Shown here: positions 52,353-60,897 of the stretch, piece by piece
Layout of the letters: every line of letters begins with the position of its first letter
Numbering within the stretch: the stretch's first letter is position 1
DNA from: JANMAT01 sp031359995
GTDB taxonomy: Bacteria > Actinomycetota > Acidimicrobiia > Acidimicrobiales > Ilumatobacteraceae
NCBI GenBank assembly: GCA_031359995.1
Contig: JANMAT010000007.1
Span: 1 to 64,000 of the forward strand
Length of the DNA: 64,000 nt
Reading direction: 5' to 3'
Made by a program: the position numbers and the translations under genes
The notes under the pieces: model-generated
What the model was told of the DNA's origin: nothing
Seen by the model: only the letters and a program-made list of their open reading frames with translations
Databases searched by the model: none

Positions 52353-53528
52353 CTACCACGCGACCGGAAGGCGGTGGCGGCCCCACAGGAACCACGGCGC
52401 GATGCGCTCGGTGGCACCGGCCAGGTGCAGCTCCGGCAGGCGCTCGACAAGGACCCGGAGCGCGATCGTGGCCTCGGCCCGGGCCAGGTTCGCCCCGAGG
52501 CAGAGATGGACGCCGCTGCCGAACGACAGGTGGCGACGACGCAGCGCCGCGAGATCGCGGTCGAGTCGGAACGCATCGGGGTCGTCGAACACCGCCGCGT
52601 CGCGATTGGCCGCCGCGTAGTTCATCTGCACACGGGCACCGGCCGGCACCGCCACGCCGTGGAGCGCGACCGGGCACGCGGTCTGGCGGAACAGACCGAG
52701 CACGGGCGGGTCGAACCGCAGGCTCTCCTCCACCGCCACCTCGCACAACCCCGGGTCGGCGACCACCGCCTCCCAACGCGACCGCCGCTCGAGCAGGCGC
52801 CACACGCCGTTGGTGATCAGCGACGTCGTCGTCTCGTTCCCACCGACCAGCAACTGGGCCAGGACGCCGAGGAGCTCCTGCTCCGCGACGGGGCGGCGGG
52901 CGGCGGCCGCGGCGAGCACCAGGCCCGAGATGAGGTCGTCGCTCAGCGCGCCACCGGCGTCGAGCGTGGCGCGCCGGGCGCGGATGCCATCGAGCAGGTA
53001 GGCGTGCATCTCCTGCTGCGTGGCCTTGTTCGACGCGTCGGCGCGGCCCATGGCCAGCACCTGGGCATCGCTCCACACCTTGAAGCGATCGCGGTCCTCC
53101 TCGGCCACCCCGAGCAACCGGGCGATGAGGATGACCGGGAGCGGGCAGGCGAGCGCGTCGTGGAGCTCGGCCGCGCGGCGTCCGCCGGCCACCATCGCAT
53201 CGACCAACGCGTGGGCCAGCGTGGCGATGACCGGTCCCTGCTCCTCCATCCGGCGCGCCGTGAACCAGCTGAGGACCATCTGGCGGAACAGGGTGTGCTC
53301 GGGCGGATCGTTGAACAGCCCTCCGCCGGGGCGCCCCACCGGACCCTGGCCGAAGGCGGCCGTGTACCGATCGGTGTCGCGGGCCACGTCGAGCACGTCG
53401 GCGTGACGGCTCACCGTGGTGACGTCCATGCCCTCGTGGTGGTGCACCGGGCACTGCTCGAGCAGCCACCGGCTGGCCGGGTGCGGATCCTGCAGGACCG
53501 CCGGATCGAGCGGGTCGTAACCGCTCAT
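52353..53528 (-). CDS. Cytochrome P450
   Basis: A 391-residue soluble bacterial P450. The oxygen-activation helix is LVGGNETTTSL near residue 238, the ExxR motif is VEESLRFDPP, and the haem loop FGSGVHLCLGANLAR near residue 335 holds the ligand cysteine. It hydroxylates an unknown substrate with electrons from a ferredoxin not seen here. The ATG overlaps the stop of the Rieske oxygenase gene upstream (ATGA), so the two oxygenases are made together. Confidence 0.93.
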   Translation of the reverse strand: MSGYDPLDPAVLQDPHPASRWLLEQCPVHHHEGMDVTTVSRHADVLDVARDTDRYTAAFGQGPVGRPGGGLFNDPPEHTLFRQMVLSWFTARRMEEQGPVIATLAHALVDAMVAGGRRAAELHDALACPLPVILIARLLGVAEEDRDRFKVWSDAQVLAMGRADASNKATQQEMHAYLLDGIRARRATLDAGGALSDDLISGLVLAAAAARRPVAEQELLGVLAQLLVGGNETTTSLITNGVWRLLERRSRWEAVVADPGLCEVAVEESLRFDPPVLGLFRQTACPVALHGVAVPAGARVQMNYAAANRDAAVFDDPDAFRLDRDLAALRRRHLSFGSGVHLCLGANLARAEATIALRVLVERLPELHLAGATERIAPWFLWGRHRLPVAW

Positions 53529-54715
53529 CCAGTCGGGCGGACGAACAGCGACGGCAGCTCGGCGGTGGGCGTGGCGAGGATGCGGTCGACCCAGCCGTGG
53601 AAGCGGTGGCCGCCGCCCTCGTTGCGCCCGAACAGGAAGTCGGGGCGGGCCGTCACCTTCACCGCCTTCTGGATGCGCAGGCCGGTGGCGTAGTCCTCCT
53701 CGCGCACCACGTACTCCAGGAAGTCGGCCTGCTTCTCGGCCGCCTCGCGCTCCTCGGTGTCGGGTTCGTGGTCGAGCACGTAGGTCTGCACGGTGACCGA
53801 CGAGTCGGGGTCGTCGCCGGGGAACAGCTGAGAGATGAGCGCGCCCCGTCCACCGGCCTGGAAACCGGCGATCGAGATGTGGGGGAAGATCGTCCACACG
53901 CCCCCGATGAGGCGGTCGGCCGGCCAGGTGTCCTCGGGCTGGTCCTCCAGCTCGAGCAGCTTCGGGTTCGGGCCACTCACCCGCTGATGGGGGCCCCAGG
54001 AGTTGTAGTAGGCCCGGTTCGGGATCGAGGTGCCGAAGGTGTTCTTGTGGAGGATCGGCAGGTGGTAGAGGTCGAGGTAGCCGTCGTAGGCGACCTTCCA
54101 GTTCGGGCCGGCGATGCTGCGGCGCGACACGACGTGCCAGTCGGCGAACTCGAAGTGGGCCAGCATCTCGTCGTAGCCGCACAGGAAGGTGTCGACATCG
54201 ACCGTGGGCTCAGCGGTGAGCTGCACCCAGATGAGCCCGGCCCGCTCGGCCACGGGCAGCGCCACGAGCCCGAGGCAACTGGTGTCGACGTCGCCGAAGT
54301 CCTTCTGGCTCAGGATGCCGACGAGCGCACCGGTCTGGTCGTAGGTCCATGCGTGATAGGGGCAGGCGAAGCGCCGGGCCGAACCGAGCCCTTCTTCGAC
54401 CACGACCGCGCCGCGATGGCTGCAGATGTTCAGGAACGCCCGCACCCCGCCGTCGTGGCCGCGGGTGATGAGCACGGGGACGCCGGCGGCGTGCATCGCC
54501 TTGTAGTCACCGGGCTGCTTCAGCTCGGTGGACATCGCCAGCATGAGCGGAAGCCGCCGGAAGACGAGCTCCATCTCCCGCGCCCACCGATCCCGGTCGT
54601 AGTAGTTCGTGACCGGCACGCGGTACACGTCGGGTTCCTGCGGGATGGTGTCGCTCTTGACGTAGGCCATGTTGGCCCGGGCCATCGCCACCAGTTGCGC
54701 TCGGCTGTCGTTCAC
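53525..54715 (-). CDS. Rieske [2Fe-2S] aromatic-ring-hydroxylating oxygenase alpha subunit
   Basis: A 396-residue alpha subunit. Rieske ligands are NICSHRGAVV and FACPYHAWTY near residues 98 and 119. The catalytic iron motif is YDGYLDLYHLPILH near residue 210. No beta-subunit gene follows; instead a P450 gene overlaps by 4 bp. GTG 54715 is preceded by GAGGGGG. Upstream are TAACAT as -10 and a perfect 20-bp inverted repeat, so expression is probably repressor-controlled and substrate-induced. Confidence 0.9.
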   Translation of the reverse strand: MNDSRAQLVAMARANMAYVKSDTIPQEPDVYRVPVTNYYDRDRWAREMELVFRRLPLMLAMSTELKQPGDYKAMHAAGVPVLITRGHDGGVRAFLNICSHRGAVVVEEGLGSARRFACPYHAWTYDQTGALVGILSQKDFGDVDTSCLGLVALPVAERAGLIWVQLTAEPTVDVDTFLCGYDEMLAHFEFADWHVVSRRSIAGPNWKVAYDGYLDLYHLPILHKNTFGTSIPNRAYYNSWGPHQRVSGPNPKLLELEDQPEDTWPADRLIGGVWTIFPHISIAGFQAGGRGALISQLFPGDDPDSSVTVQTYVLDHEPDTEEREAAEKQADFLEYVVREEDYATGLRIQKAVKVTARPDFLFGRNEGGGHRFHGWVDRILATPTAELPSLFVRPTG

Positions 54716-54739
54716 GTCGACCCCCTCGGTCCCCTCATC

Positions 54740-54772
54740 ATGTTAGGCCGGGAAGTAACTGCGCGGTTACTT
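54740..54772 (-). promoter_or_regulatory. Promoter with perfect inverted-repeat operator AAGTAAC-N6-GTTACTT
   Basis: AAGTAAC (54753-54759), spacer TGCGCG, GTTACTT (54766-54772) form a perfect operator of TetR/GntR size. TAACAT on the minus strand (54740-54745) is the likely -10, so the operator covers the -35/-10 region of the Rieske-P450 operon. No regulator gene is adjacent. Confidence 0.6.
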
Positions 54773-54776
54773 CGGA

Positions 54777-56693
54777 TCAGCGCACGAGCCAGGCGTACCC
54801 GAGCGGCGGCAGGGTGAGCGACAGCCCGTCGAAGGAGACCCCCGCCCCGGCGAGGGCGACCTCGCCATCGGCGTGGAGCCAGTCGGGCAACACCCGGCGG
54901 CCGACGGTGACGGCGTCATCGGAGAAGTTGGCCACCGCGCACAGGGGCCCGTGGTAGGCATGGGTCCGCTCGAAGCACAGCACCCGCCGGTCGCCGGTGT
55001 CGTGCACGACGGTGCGGGCGCCGCCGTCGATCTGGGGCAGGGAGCGACGGGCGGTGGCCAGCCGCTGGAACATGGCGAACACGCGGTGCTCGAGGGTGCC
55101 CGGCAGGTCGCGGCGGGCGGCGACGTCCCAATCCATGGGCGGGCGGTGCATCCACCGGTTGTCGTCGCACTTGGCCGCGTCGGCCTCGTAGCCGTGGTCG
55201 TTGCGCAGGGCCAGCTCGTCCCCCATGTAGACGAGGGGGATGCCGCCGTAGGCGAAGACGCACGCGTGGGTCAGCTCGAGCCGGCGGCAGGCCGCCTCGA
55301 GCGCCAGTTCGTCACCGCGTGCCACCGCGTCCTCGACGCCGCACAGCGAAGCCGCACTGCCGGAGATGCGGGCGTCGCCGGTGACCTCGTTCACCTGGAA
55401 CCGCGCGCCACGGGCGAACGATCCGGGGAAGTCACCGCTGTAGAACTCGTTGAGGAAGCGGCGGTGGGCGAAGCCGTCCCATCCGACGGCGGCGGCGTCC
55501 TCGTCGGTGACCGCCCACCCGATGTCGTCGTGGCAACGTACGTACGTGACCCACGCCGAATGGTCGGGGATCTCGGCCATGCGGGCCAGCGCGTGGCTCA
55601 TGAGGCCCGCATCGCGCGTGGCCAGGCTGGACCACAGCATGACCATCAGCTGGTTGTGATACGCCATCTCGCACTCGTCGCGCTCGGGGTCACCGGCACC
55701 CACGTACGGCACCAGTTGCTCGGGCGGCACGATGGCCTCGGCCTTGAAGACCGTGGCCGGTGCGGCGATGGCCATCAGCGCCCGGAAGGCCCGCAGCAGG
55801 GCGTGGGCCTCGGGCTGGTTCTCGCAGTCGGTGCCGACGCGCTTCCACAGGAACGGCACGGCGTCGAGCCGGAGCACCTCGACGCCGCGGTTGGCCAACC
55901 GGCCCATGACGGCCAGCATCTCGCGGAACACGACAGGGTTGCCGTAGTTGAGGTCCCATTGGAACTCGTTGAACGTGGTCCACACCCACTGCTGCTCGTC
56001 GGGTAGCCACGTGAAGTTGCCCGGCTTGAACGTGGGGAACACCTCGCGCAGCGTCTGCTCGTAGCAGTCGGGCACCGTGCGGTCGGGGAAGAAGAAGTAG
56101 CGGTCGCGGTAGCCGGACTCGTCACGGCGGGCCCGCACGGCCCAGTCGTGCTCCTTGGCCGTGTGGTTCACGACGAGGTCGACGCACAGGCTGATGCCGC
56201 GCGGCCGCAGTGCCGTGGCGAGCTGCTCCAGGTCGTCCATCGTGCCGAGGCGCGGGTCGACGGCGTCGTAGTCGAGCACGGCGTAGCCGCCGTCGTTCTC
56301 GCCGTCGCGCGGCCGCAGCACCGGCATGAGGTGCAGGTACGACACCTGCAGCTCGGCGAGGTAGTCGAGGCGCTGGGCCACACCCTGCAGGTCACCGGCG
56401 AAGCGGTCGGCGTAGGCGACGTAGCCGACCATGGCGGCCCGCTGGAACCAGCCGGGGTCGGCTTCGCGGCGCAGGTCGAGCTCCCACAGCTCGTCGGATC
56501 GGGCCGCCACCGTGTCGACGAGCCACGACGCCAGCTGAGGCGCGAGCGCCGGGGCCGCTTCGCCATAGACCTCGCCGAGAGCGGCGAGCGCCTCGGGCCA
56601 CCGTCGATGCAGCCGCGCCGCCACCACGCCGGCCCGCGACCCCAGGCGATGCCGCCCGGCTGCCACCATCTCGTCGACACGTCCACCGGCCAC
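54777..56693 (-). CDS. Amylosucrase-like GH13 family enzyme
   Basis: A 638-residue GH13 protein close to amylosucrase. The helical N-terminal domain spans residues 1-90. Barrel motifs are GYVAYADRFAGDLQGVAQRL, DGGYAVLDYDAVDPRLGTMD, and LVVNHTAKEHDWA. Catalytic residues are in RLDAVPFLWK (nucleophile Asp), FKAEAIVPP (acid/base Glu) and RCHDDIGWA (stabiliser Asp). A C-terminal beta domain ends PPLGYAWLVR. It would use sucrose to make alpha-glucan or isomerise or hydrolyse it. Start GTG 56693 has GAGGGA upstream; the in-frame ATG about 8 codons later is an alternative. Confidence 0.88.
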   Translation of the reverse strand: MAGGRVDEMVAAGRHRLGSRAGVVAARLHRRWPEALAALGEVYGEAAPALAPQLASWLVDTVAARSDELWELDLRREADPGWFQRAAMVGYVAYADRFAGDLQGVAQRLDYLAELQVSYLHLMPVLRPRDGENDGGYAVLDYDAVDPRLGTMDDLEQLATALRPRGISLCVDLVVNHTAKEHDWAVRARRDESGYRDRYFFFPDRTVPDCYEQTLREVFPTFKPGNFTWLPDEQQWVWTTFNEFQWDLNYGNPVVFREMLAVMGRLANRGVEVLRLDAVPFLWKRVGTDCENQPEAHALLRAFRALMAIAAPATVFKAEAIVPPEQLVPYVGAGDPERDECEMAYHNQLMVMLWSSLATRDAGLMSHALARMAEIPDHSAWVTYVRCHDDIGWAVTDEDAAAVGWDGFAHRRFLNEFYSGDFPGSFARGARFQVNEVTGDARISGSAASLCGVEDAVARGDELALEAACRRLELTHACVFAYGGIPLVYMGDELALRNDHGYEADAAKCDDNRWMHRPPMDWDVAARRDLPGTLEHRVFAMFQRLATARRSLPQIDGGARTVVHDTGDRRVLCFERTHAYHGPLCAVANFSDDAVTVGRRVLPDWLHADGEVALAGAGVSFDGLSLTLPPLGYAWLVR

Positions 56694-56807
56694 GCTGGTC
56701 CCTCGCGCTCTCGTTCAGCCTTCGATCCGTCGCGCCTCCCCGCCCGACCAGGGTGACAAGCGTAGCGAACCCGGGCGCTCGGGACGCAGGCCGTGTCGGC
56801 CGTGGGT

Positions 56808-56981
56808 TCAGGCGGTGAGCCAGGCCCAGGCGTCGACGACGAGGTCGACGGATGCCTTGCTGCGCACGGCGAACGTGGCGACGACGACACCGGTGACCAC
56901 CGCCGCCGCGGCCGGGTCGCGCGCCGGCGTGGGGTTCGCGGTCGACGTGGACGGCACGGCCCCACCGGGGTAGACGCTCAC
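56808..56981 (-). pseudogene. Fragment of an RVLDTR-type repeat module
   Basis: A 57-residue frame from GTG 56981 reads VSVYPGGAVPSTSTANPTPA and ends VDLVVDAWAWLTA. It aligns with the C-terminal part of one repeat of the secreted protein at 43689 (VTVWPSG...ASNLN...HLVADVAGWF). It overlaps the preceding fragment by GTGA. No signal peptide or start of the module is present, so it is probably a remnant. Confidence 0.45.
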
Positions 56982-57223
56982 GTCTCGACGGCGCCGACAC
57001 CGGCGGTCATGGTGGCCGGGTCGTCGTCGTAGATCGCGATGGCGTGGCGCCGCCCATTCGGCAGTTGGACCACACCGATCGAGCCGAGGCGCCACGCACC
57101 GGCGGGACCCCACAGGCTGCCGTCGTTGTACGGGTCGCGCACGGCGGCGGCGATCTGGCGCCCGGTCCCGCCCTCTGCCCGCCCGTCGGGAGGAACGACG
57201 CGGGACGAGACATGCCGTCGCAT
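56978..57223 (-). pseudogene. C-terminal remnant of a possible serine hydrolase
   Basis: The 81-residue frame from ATG 57223 contains AAAVRDPYNDGSLWGPAGAW and RLGSIGVVQLPNGRRHAIAI, which looks like the C-terminal strand pair of a beta-lactamase-like or transpeptidase-like hydrolase. All catalytic motifs are missing. It lies 15 bp after the phosphotransferase gene. With the following fragment it may be the tail of a decayed secreted enzyme. Identification is weak. Confidence 0.35.
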
Positions 57224-57238
57224 CGCGACGTCCCGAGC

Positions 57239-58228
57239 TCATCGGAGGTTCTCGGTGAGCTGGGTCTGCAACTGGTCGAACAGGCGTCGCAACAGCTCGT
57301 GCTCTTTGCCGGGGGGCGTTCGTTCGACGGCGCGCCACGCGAGCACCGACATCTTCACGCCCCCGAGCACCTGCCACCATCGCAGCGCGGCCAGGGGTAC
57401 GCGTCGGCGGCTGGCCGACTCGTAGGCGGCGATCCATTCGTCGTCGCTCAGCACGGCACCGACCAGGCCCGTGCCGACGCGCCAGCACGCCAGCTGCGCC
57501 CACGCGACGTCCTCGAGCGGGTCGCCGGCGTGGGCCATCTCCCAGTCCAGCACGGCGGTGATGCCGCTGCGGTCGTAGAGCACGTTGCCGGTCCGGTAGT
57601 CGCCGTGCACGACGCACACCCGGTCGGGCGCTCCCGGTGCATTGCGGTCCAGCCACCGCAACGCGTCCTCCATGATGGGGGTGCGAGCCTCGTTCGTCTC
57701 GGCGAGCGCTGCGGCCCACCGGTGCATCTCCAGGAGTGCGACGTCGTCGGCAGCCGGGATCGGTGAGAGCGCAGCTTCGGGCAGCGAGGCGCGGTGGAGG
57801 TCGGCCAGGATGCGCGCCATCTGGTGGCCGAGTCGGCTCCGCATGGAGACGATGGCGGGGTCGCGCACGAGGGGGCCGACGGCGGCGGTGCCGGGTCGTC
57901 GCTGCATCACGAACCACTCGGCGCCGAAGGGCTCGATGCCCGACCCGACGGCGGCCACGGCGGGCGTCGGCACGGGTGTGCCGTGGAGGTGGCGCAGCAG
58001 TGCGGCCTCGTTGCCGCGGGTCAGCGAGTCCTTGCCCACCACCCCGTCGGCGGCGTCGGTGCACAGGATCCAGGCGGACGTCGCTCCCTCGTGCTCGGCG
58101 TCGAAGGCCCACATCCGGCGCGAGTAGCCGCCCTTCAGGCGCTCGAGCCGGCTCACGCGTGCGGGGCCGCCGAAGGACTTCGTCATGATCGCGGCCAGTT
58201 CTGTGGCGAGGTGATCCGGATCGGTCAT
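57239..58228 (-). CDS. APH-type phosphotransferase family protein
   Basis: A 329-residue kinase-fold protein similar to the APH domain of acyl-CoA dehydrogenase 10/11 and actinobacterial relatives. LERLKGGYSRRMWAFDAEHE is the nucleotide loop, the catalytic loop is VVHGDYRTGNVLYD, and the metal motif is AVLDWEMAHAGDPLEDVAW. Relatives phosphorylate hydroxyacyl-CoA or other small substrates, and antibiotic resistance is less likely. The ATG overlaps the stop of the LLM gene (ATGA). Confidence 0.87.
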   Translation of the reverse strand: MTDPDHLATELAAIMTKSFGGPARVSRLERLKGGYSRRMWAFDAEHEGATSAWILCTDAADGVVGKDSLTRGNEAALLRHLHGTPVPTPAVAAVGSGIEPFGAEWFVMQRRPGTAAVGPLVRDPAIVSMRSRLGHQMARILADLHRASLPEAALSPIPAADDVALLEMHRWAAALAETNEARTPIMEDALRWLDRNAPGAPDRVCVVHGDYRTGNVLYDRSGITAVLDWEMAHAGDPLEDVAWAQLACWRVGTGLVGAVLSDDEWIAAYESASRRRVPLAALRWWQVLGGVKMSVLAWRAVERTPPGKEHELLRRLFDQLQTQLTENLR

Positions 58229-59274
58229 GACCGGATGCGGTCCGAGGTCCACAGCGGCACCATCGGTGCGGCCTCGGTGGGGGATGTGCCGTGCAGCAGC
58301 ACCTCGTCGGCGCCCGCGCGCCGGTAGGCACGTGCACGATCGACGCAGGCGGCCGCCGTGCCGACGGCGGCGCCCTCGGTGAACCACTCGTCGGGGATGA
58401 CCTCGGCGGCGTCGACGAGCCGGTCCCGGCCGAGGGCGGTATCCGCGATTCCTCTGCCCGCCAGCGTGGGGTGCCCGCGCACGGCGGTCAGCACCGCCGG
58501 ATCCCACCCGTTCGCGGCGACGAGCAGCTCGCCGAGGCCGCGGACCTGGAAGTAGCTGACGGCGCGCGCCCGGACGGCGAGGTCCTCACGCTCGGGTGCC
58601 AGGGCGGGAGCCGCCACCAACGTCGACACGATGCGCAGCGTGGCGGGGTCGCGCTCCGCCTCCTCGGCGGCGCGGCGCACCTGTGCCACGCATCGTTCGA
58701 CCGCCGCCGCGGTCAGGAACGGATGGAGGATGACGCCGTCGAAGGCCCGGCCGGCGAGCGCCAGGCCCAGCGGGCCGATCGTTCCGAGCAGCAGTGGCGG
58801 TGGCGGCCCGGTCGGCACATCGGAGAACCGCAGGCCTCGGAAGGATCCGGCGGGCCCGGTCTCCGTGATGCGCTCGCCGGCCAGCAGCCGCCGCACGGTG
58901 GTGGCGAGATGCTCGAGACTGCTGAGCGTCGGCTTGGGAACCCCGAGCGACGGCGCGAGCGCGCCCAGCCCACGGCCCAGGCCGAGCACGAAACGACCGC
59001 CACTGAGCAGCTGCAGCGTGGAGGCCATGGCTGCCACCGTCAGCGGATGGCGGGTGCCCTGATGGATGAGCGCGGTGCCGACCCGCACCCGTTCGGTGCG
59101 AGCCACGATGGCGCCACAGAGGACGGCGGCATCCTTCACGTCGAGCCGCTCGCTCACGTACACCGCTCCGAAGCCGGCGGCCTCCGCCGCGGCCGCCTCC
59201 TGCAGGCCGACGGTCGGGTCCGCCGCCCGGCCGGGCAGCACGTAGATGCTCAGGTCGTCGGCCGCGCTGGCCAT
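58225..59274 (-). CDS. LLM-class F420-dependent oxidoreductase
   Basis: A 349-residue luciferase-like protein. Landmarks are LSIYVLPGRAADPTVGLQEA at the start, AVYVSERLDVKDAAVL near residue 38, GRFVLGLGRGLGALAPSLGV near residue 92, and PPPLLLGTIGPLGLALAGRA near residue 158. The early VLPG and LGLGRG forms fit the F420-dependent TIGR03857-like group. GGAGGCACC before the ATG is a good ribosome-binding site. It is coupled to the APH gene and divergent from the PaaA-like operon. Confidence 0.87.
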   Translation of the reverse strand: MASAADDLSIYVLPGRAADPTVGLQEAAAAEAAGFGAVYVSERLDVKDAAVLCGAIVARTERVRVGTALIHQGTRHPLTVAAMASTLQLLSGGRFVLGLGRGLGALAPSLGVPKPTLSSLEHLATTVRRLLAGERITETGPAGSFRGLRFSDVPTGPPPPLLLGTIGPLGLALAGRAFDGVILHPFLTAAAVERCVAQVRRAAEEAERDPATLRIVSTLVAAPALAPEREDLAVRARAVSYFQVRGLGELLVAANGWDPAVLTAVRGHPTLAGRGIADTALGRDRLVDAAEVIPDEWFTEGAAVGTAAACVDRARAYRRAGADEVLLHGTSPTEAAPMVPLWTSDRIRS

Positions 59275-59320
59275 CGTCGGGTGCCTCCATGGGTCGGCTC
59301 CGCCGCACGGGACGTGACGC

Positions 59321-59350
59321 TTGACACGTCGTTGGGCCCAGCGCCATATT
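59321..59350 (+). promoter_or_regulatory. Sigma70-type promoter of the PaaA-like operon
   Basis: TTGACA (59321-59326) and, after 18 bp, CATATT (59345-59350) form a recognisable promoter. GGAGGTGAT (59381-59389), nearly the full anti-Shine-Dalgarno complement, precedes the ATG at 59395. This leadered, strong-RBS design differs from the leaderless genes elsewhere in the window. Confidence 0.6.
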
Positions 59351-59394
59351 TACGTGGACGGATGAGTCGAACAAATCCGTGGAGGTGATTCACG

Positions 59395-60123
59395 ATGAGC
59401 GCAACCATCCTGGAGCCCGGGGGCAAGGTCTGGTCCGAGGGTGACCCAGCCCTGCCGGCCGAGCTGAAGGAGCTCCTGATCCGGATGCTCAGCTACCACA
59501 TCGAGAACAGCACGAACCCTCACTTCACCGAGCTGATGGACATGCTGTGGGACCGGTGTCGCACGCTGCCGACCGACGACGGCACGAGGGCGGCGCTCGT
59601 CAAGCTGATGAACCAGGAGGTCGAGCACGGCCAGATCACGGCGCGGCTCCTGAAGGGTCTGGGCATCGACAAGGTGGAGCGACCCATCGAGCAGTACGCG
59701 TTCCGGCTCCCCATCGACACCTTCTGCGACCTGGCGTACTTCCATGGCCTCATCGACCGCGTGGGTTGCTACATCGGTGAGACCTGGGAAGGCGTCCCGT
59801 ACGAGCCGCTCATGGCGGTCGCGCCCCAACTGCACCGCGACGAGGTGTTCCACGCCACGCTCGGGCTACGCAACCTGCGGATCTGCTGCTCGACGCCCGA
59901 GGGACTCGACGAGGCCAACGCGCTGATCGAGAAGTGGTGGCCGGCCGCGCTCGACATGTTCGGTCGGTCCGACTCGGCGTTCTCCGACGCCTACGTCCGG
60001 TGGGGGCTGCGCCAGCTGAGCAACGCCGACCTGCGCCGTCAGTACATCGACGACACCCGACCGCTGCTCGATGAGCTGGGCATCACGGTCCCGTCCAATC
60101 GGCTCAACCGCCGGTTCCTGTGA
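59395..60123 (+). CDS. PaaA/PaaC-like ferritin-fold diiron protein
   Basis: A 242-residue four-helix-bundle protein related to the phenylacetyl-CoA epoxidase subunit PaaA. Diiron ligand motifs are NQEVEHGQ near residue 82 and LHRDEVFHATLGLR near residue 145. The WWPAALDMFG segment near residue 180 is characteristic of the family. PaaA epoxidises the ring of phenylacetyl-CoA with PaaB, C and E, none of which is in the window. It heads an operon with CoA-thioester enzymes, so the substrate is probably an acyl- or aryl-CoA. A ferredoxin/reductase partner must be elsewhere. Confidence 0.78.
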   Translation: MSATILEPGGKVWSEGDPALPAELKELLIRMLSYHIENSTNPHFTELMDMLWDRCRTLPTDDGTRAALVKLMNQEVEHGQITARLLKGLGIDKVERPIEQYAFRLPIDTFCDLAYFHGLIDRVGCYIGETWEGVPYEPLMAVAPQLHRDEVFHATLGLRNLRICCSTPEGLDEANALIEKWWPAALDMFGRSDSAFSDAYVRWGLRQLSNADLRRQYIDDTRPLLDELGITVPSNRLNRRFL

Positions 60124-60136
60124 CCGGGGCCGGCCG

Positions 60137-60538
60137 ATGAACCTCGACACGTTGGGGAAGGTGGTCGTCGACACCGAGCTGGTCGTCGACCCCGAGCGGC
60201 TGGCGCTGCTGGCCCGGGCGATCGGCACGCCGACGGCGATGGAGACGGCGTTGCGGGTGCCGTTCTTCGGGGCCACGGCGGCCGGGCAGGACTCGGTGGT
60301 CGGCCCGCTCGGGATGGACCTGCGTCGGGCGCTGCAAGGCGGGCAGTCGTTCGAGTGGCACCGGCCGTTCCGCTCGGGTGAGCGGGTGCGGCTCACCGTG
60401 ACCATCGAGGACATCCTCGACAAGACCACGTTGCACCTGGCCACCGTGCTGGCCGAGTTCCGCGGCGCCGACGGCGAGCTCATCCAACGACAGCGCACCT
60501 CGTTCATCGAGCGGGCCGCGCCGGCGGTCGACGCGTGA
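60137..60538 (+). CDS. MaoC-like dehydratase subunit, non-catalytic hot-dog
   Basis: A 133-residue single hot-dog protein resembling the N-terminal FAS1-type dehydratase region. LGKVVVDTELVVDPERLALL opens the fold, and HRPFRSGERVRLTVTIEDIL is the central strand pair. The Asp-x5-His hydratase motif is not present. It is paired with the next gene, which has that motif. The pair recalls HadA/HadB-type heterodimers where one subunit binds the acyl chain. Confidence 0.82.
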   Translation: MNLDTLGKVVVDTELVVDPERLALLARAIGTPTAMETALRVPFFGATAAGQDSVVGPLGMDLRRALQGGQSFEWHRPFRSGERVRLTVTIEDILDKTTLHLATVLAEFRGADGELIQRQRTSFIERAAPAVDA

Positions 60539-60897
60539 GCCGCCCCGACCTCGTTCCTGCCACCGCGTCGCCGATCACCCGCGATCGGATCCAGGCGTAT
60601 GGCGACGCCGTCGGCGACCACAACCCCGTCCACTTCGACGCGGCGTTCGCCCGCGCGGCCGGCCTCCCCGACACGGTCGTGCACGGCCCGTTCACCACCG
60701 CCATCGTCATCGACCAGCTCATCGCCCAGCTCGGAGCGGACACCGTGCTGAACCTCGACCTTCGCCTGCGCGGCCCGGTGTTCCCCGGCGACGAGCTCAC
60801 CGTCACCGCCGCCGACTACGGCGTCGACGTCCACAGCCAGTCGGGGGCGCTCGTCGCCACCGGTGTCATCATCCTGTCGGGAGATCCGGACTCATGA
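60535..60897 (+). CDS. MaoC-like (R)-specific enoyl-CoA hydratase subunit
   Basis: A 120-residue hot-dog hydratase. The catalytic dyad is in AYGDAVGDHNPVHFD (Asp and His near residues 24-31), followed by VVHGPFTTAIVIDQL. It hydrates or dehydrates enoyl- or hydroxyacyl-CoA. GTG 60535 overlaps the stop of its non-catalytic partner (GTGA). The next gene also overlaps by 4 bp. Confidence 0.87.
   Translation: MSRPDLVPATASPITRDRIQAYGDAVGDHNPVHFDAAFARAAGLPDTVVHGPFTTAIVIDQLIAQLGADTVLNLDLRLRGPVFPGDELTVTAADYGVDVHSQSGALVATGVIILSGDPDS

Noticed and set aside
57239..58228. Aminoglycoside resistance gene
   Set aside because: The APH fold matches the acyl-CoA-dehydrogenase-10/11-like group and it is coupled to an LLM oxidoreductase, pointing to metabolism.
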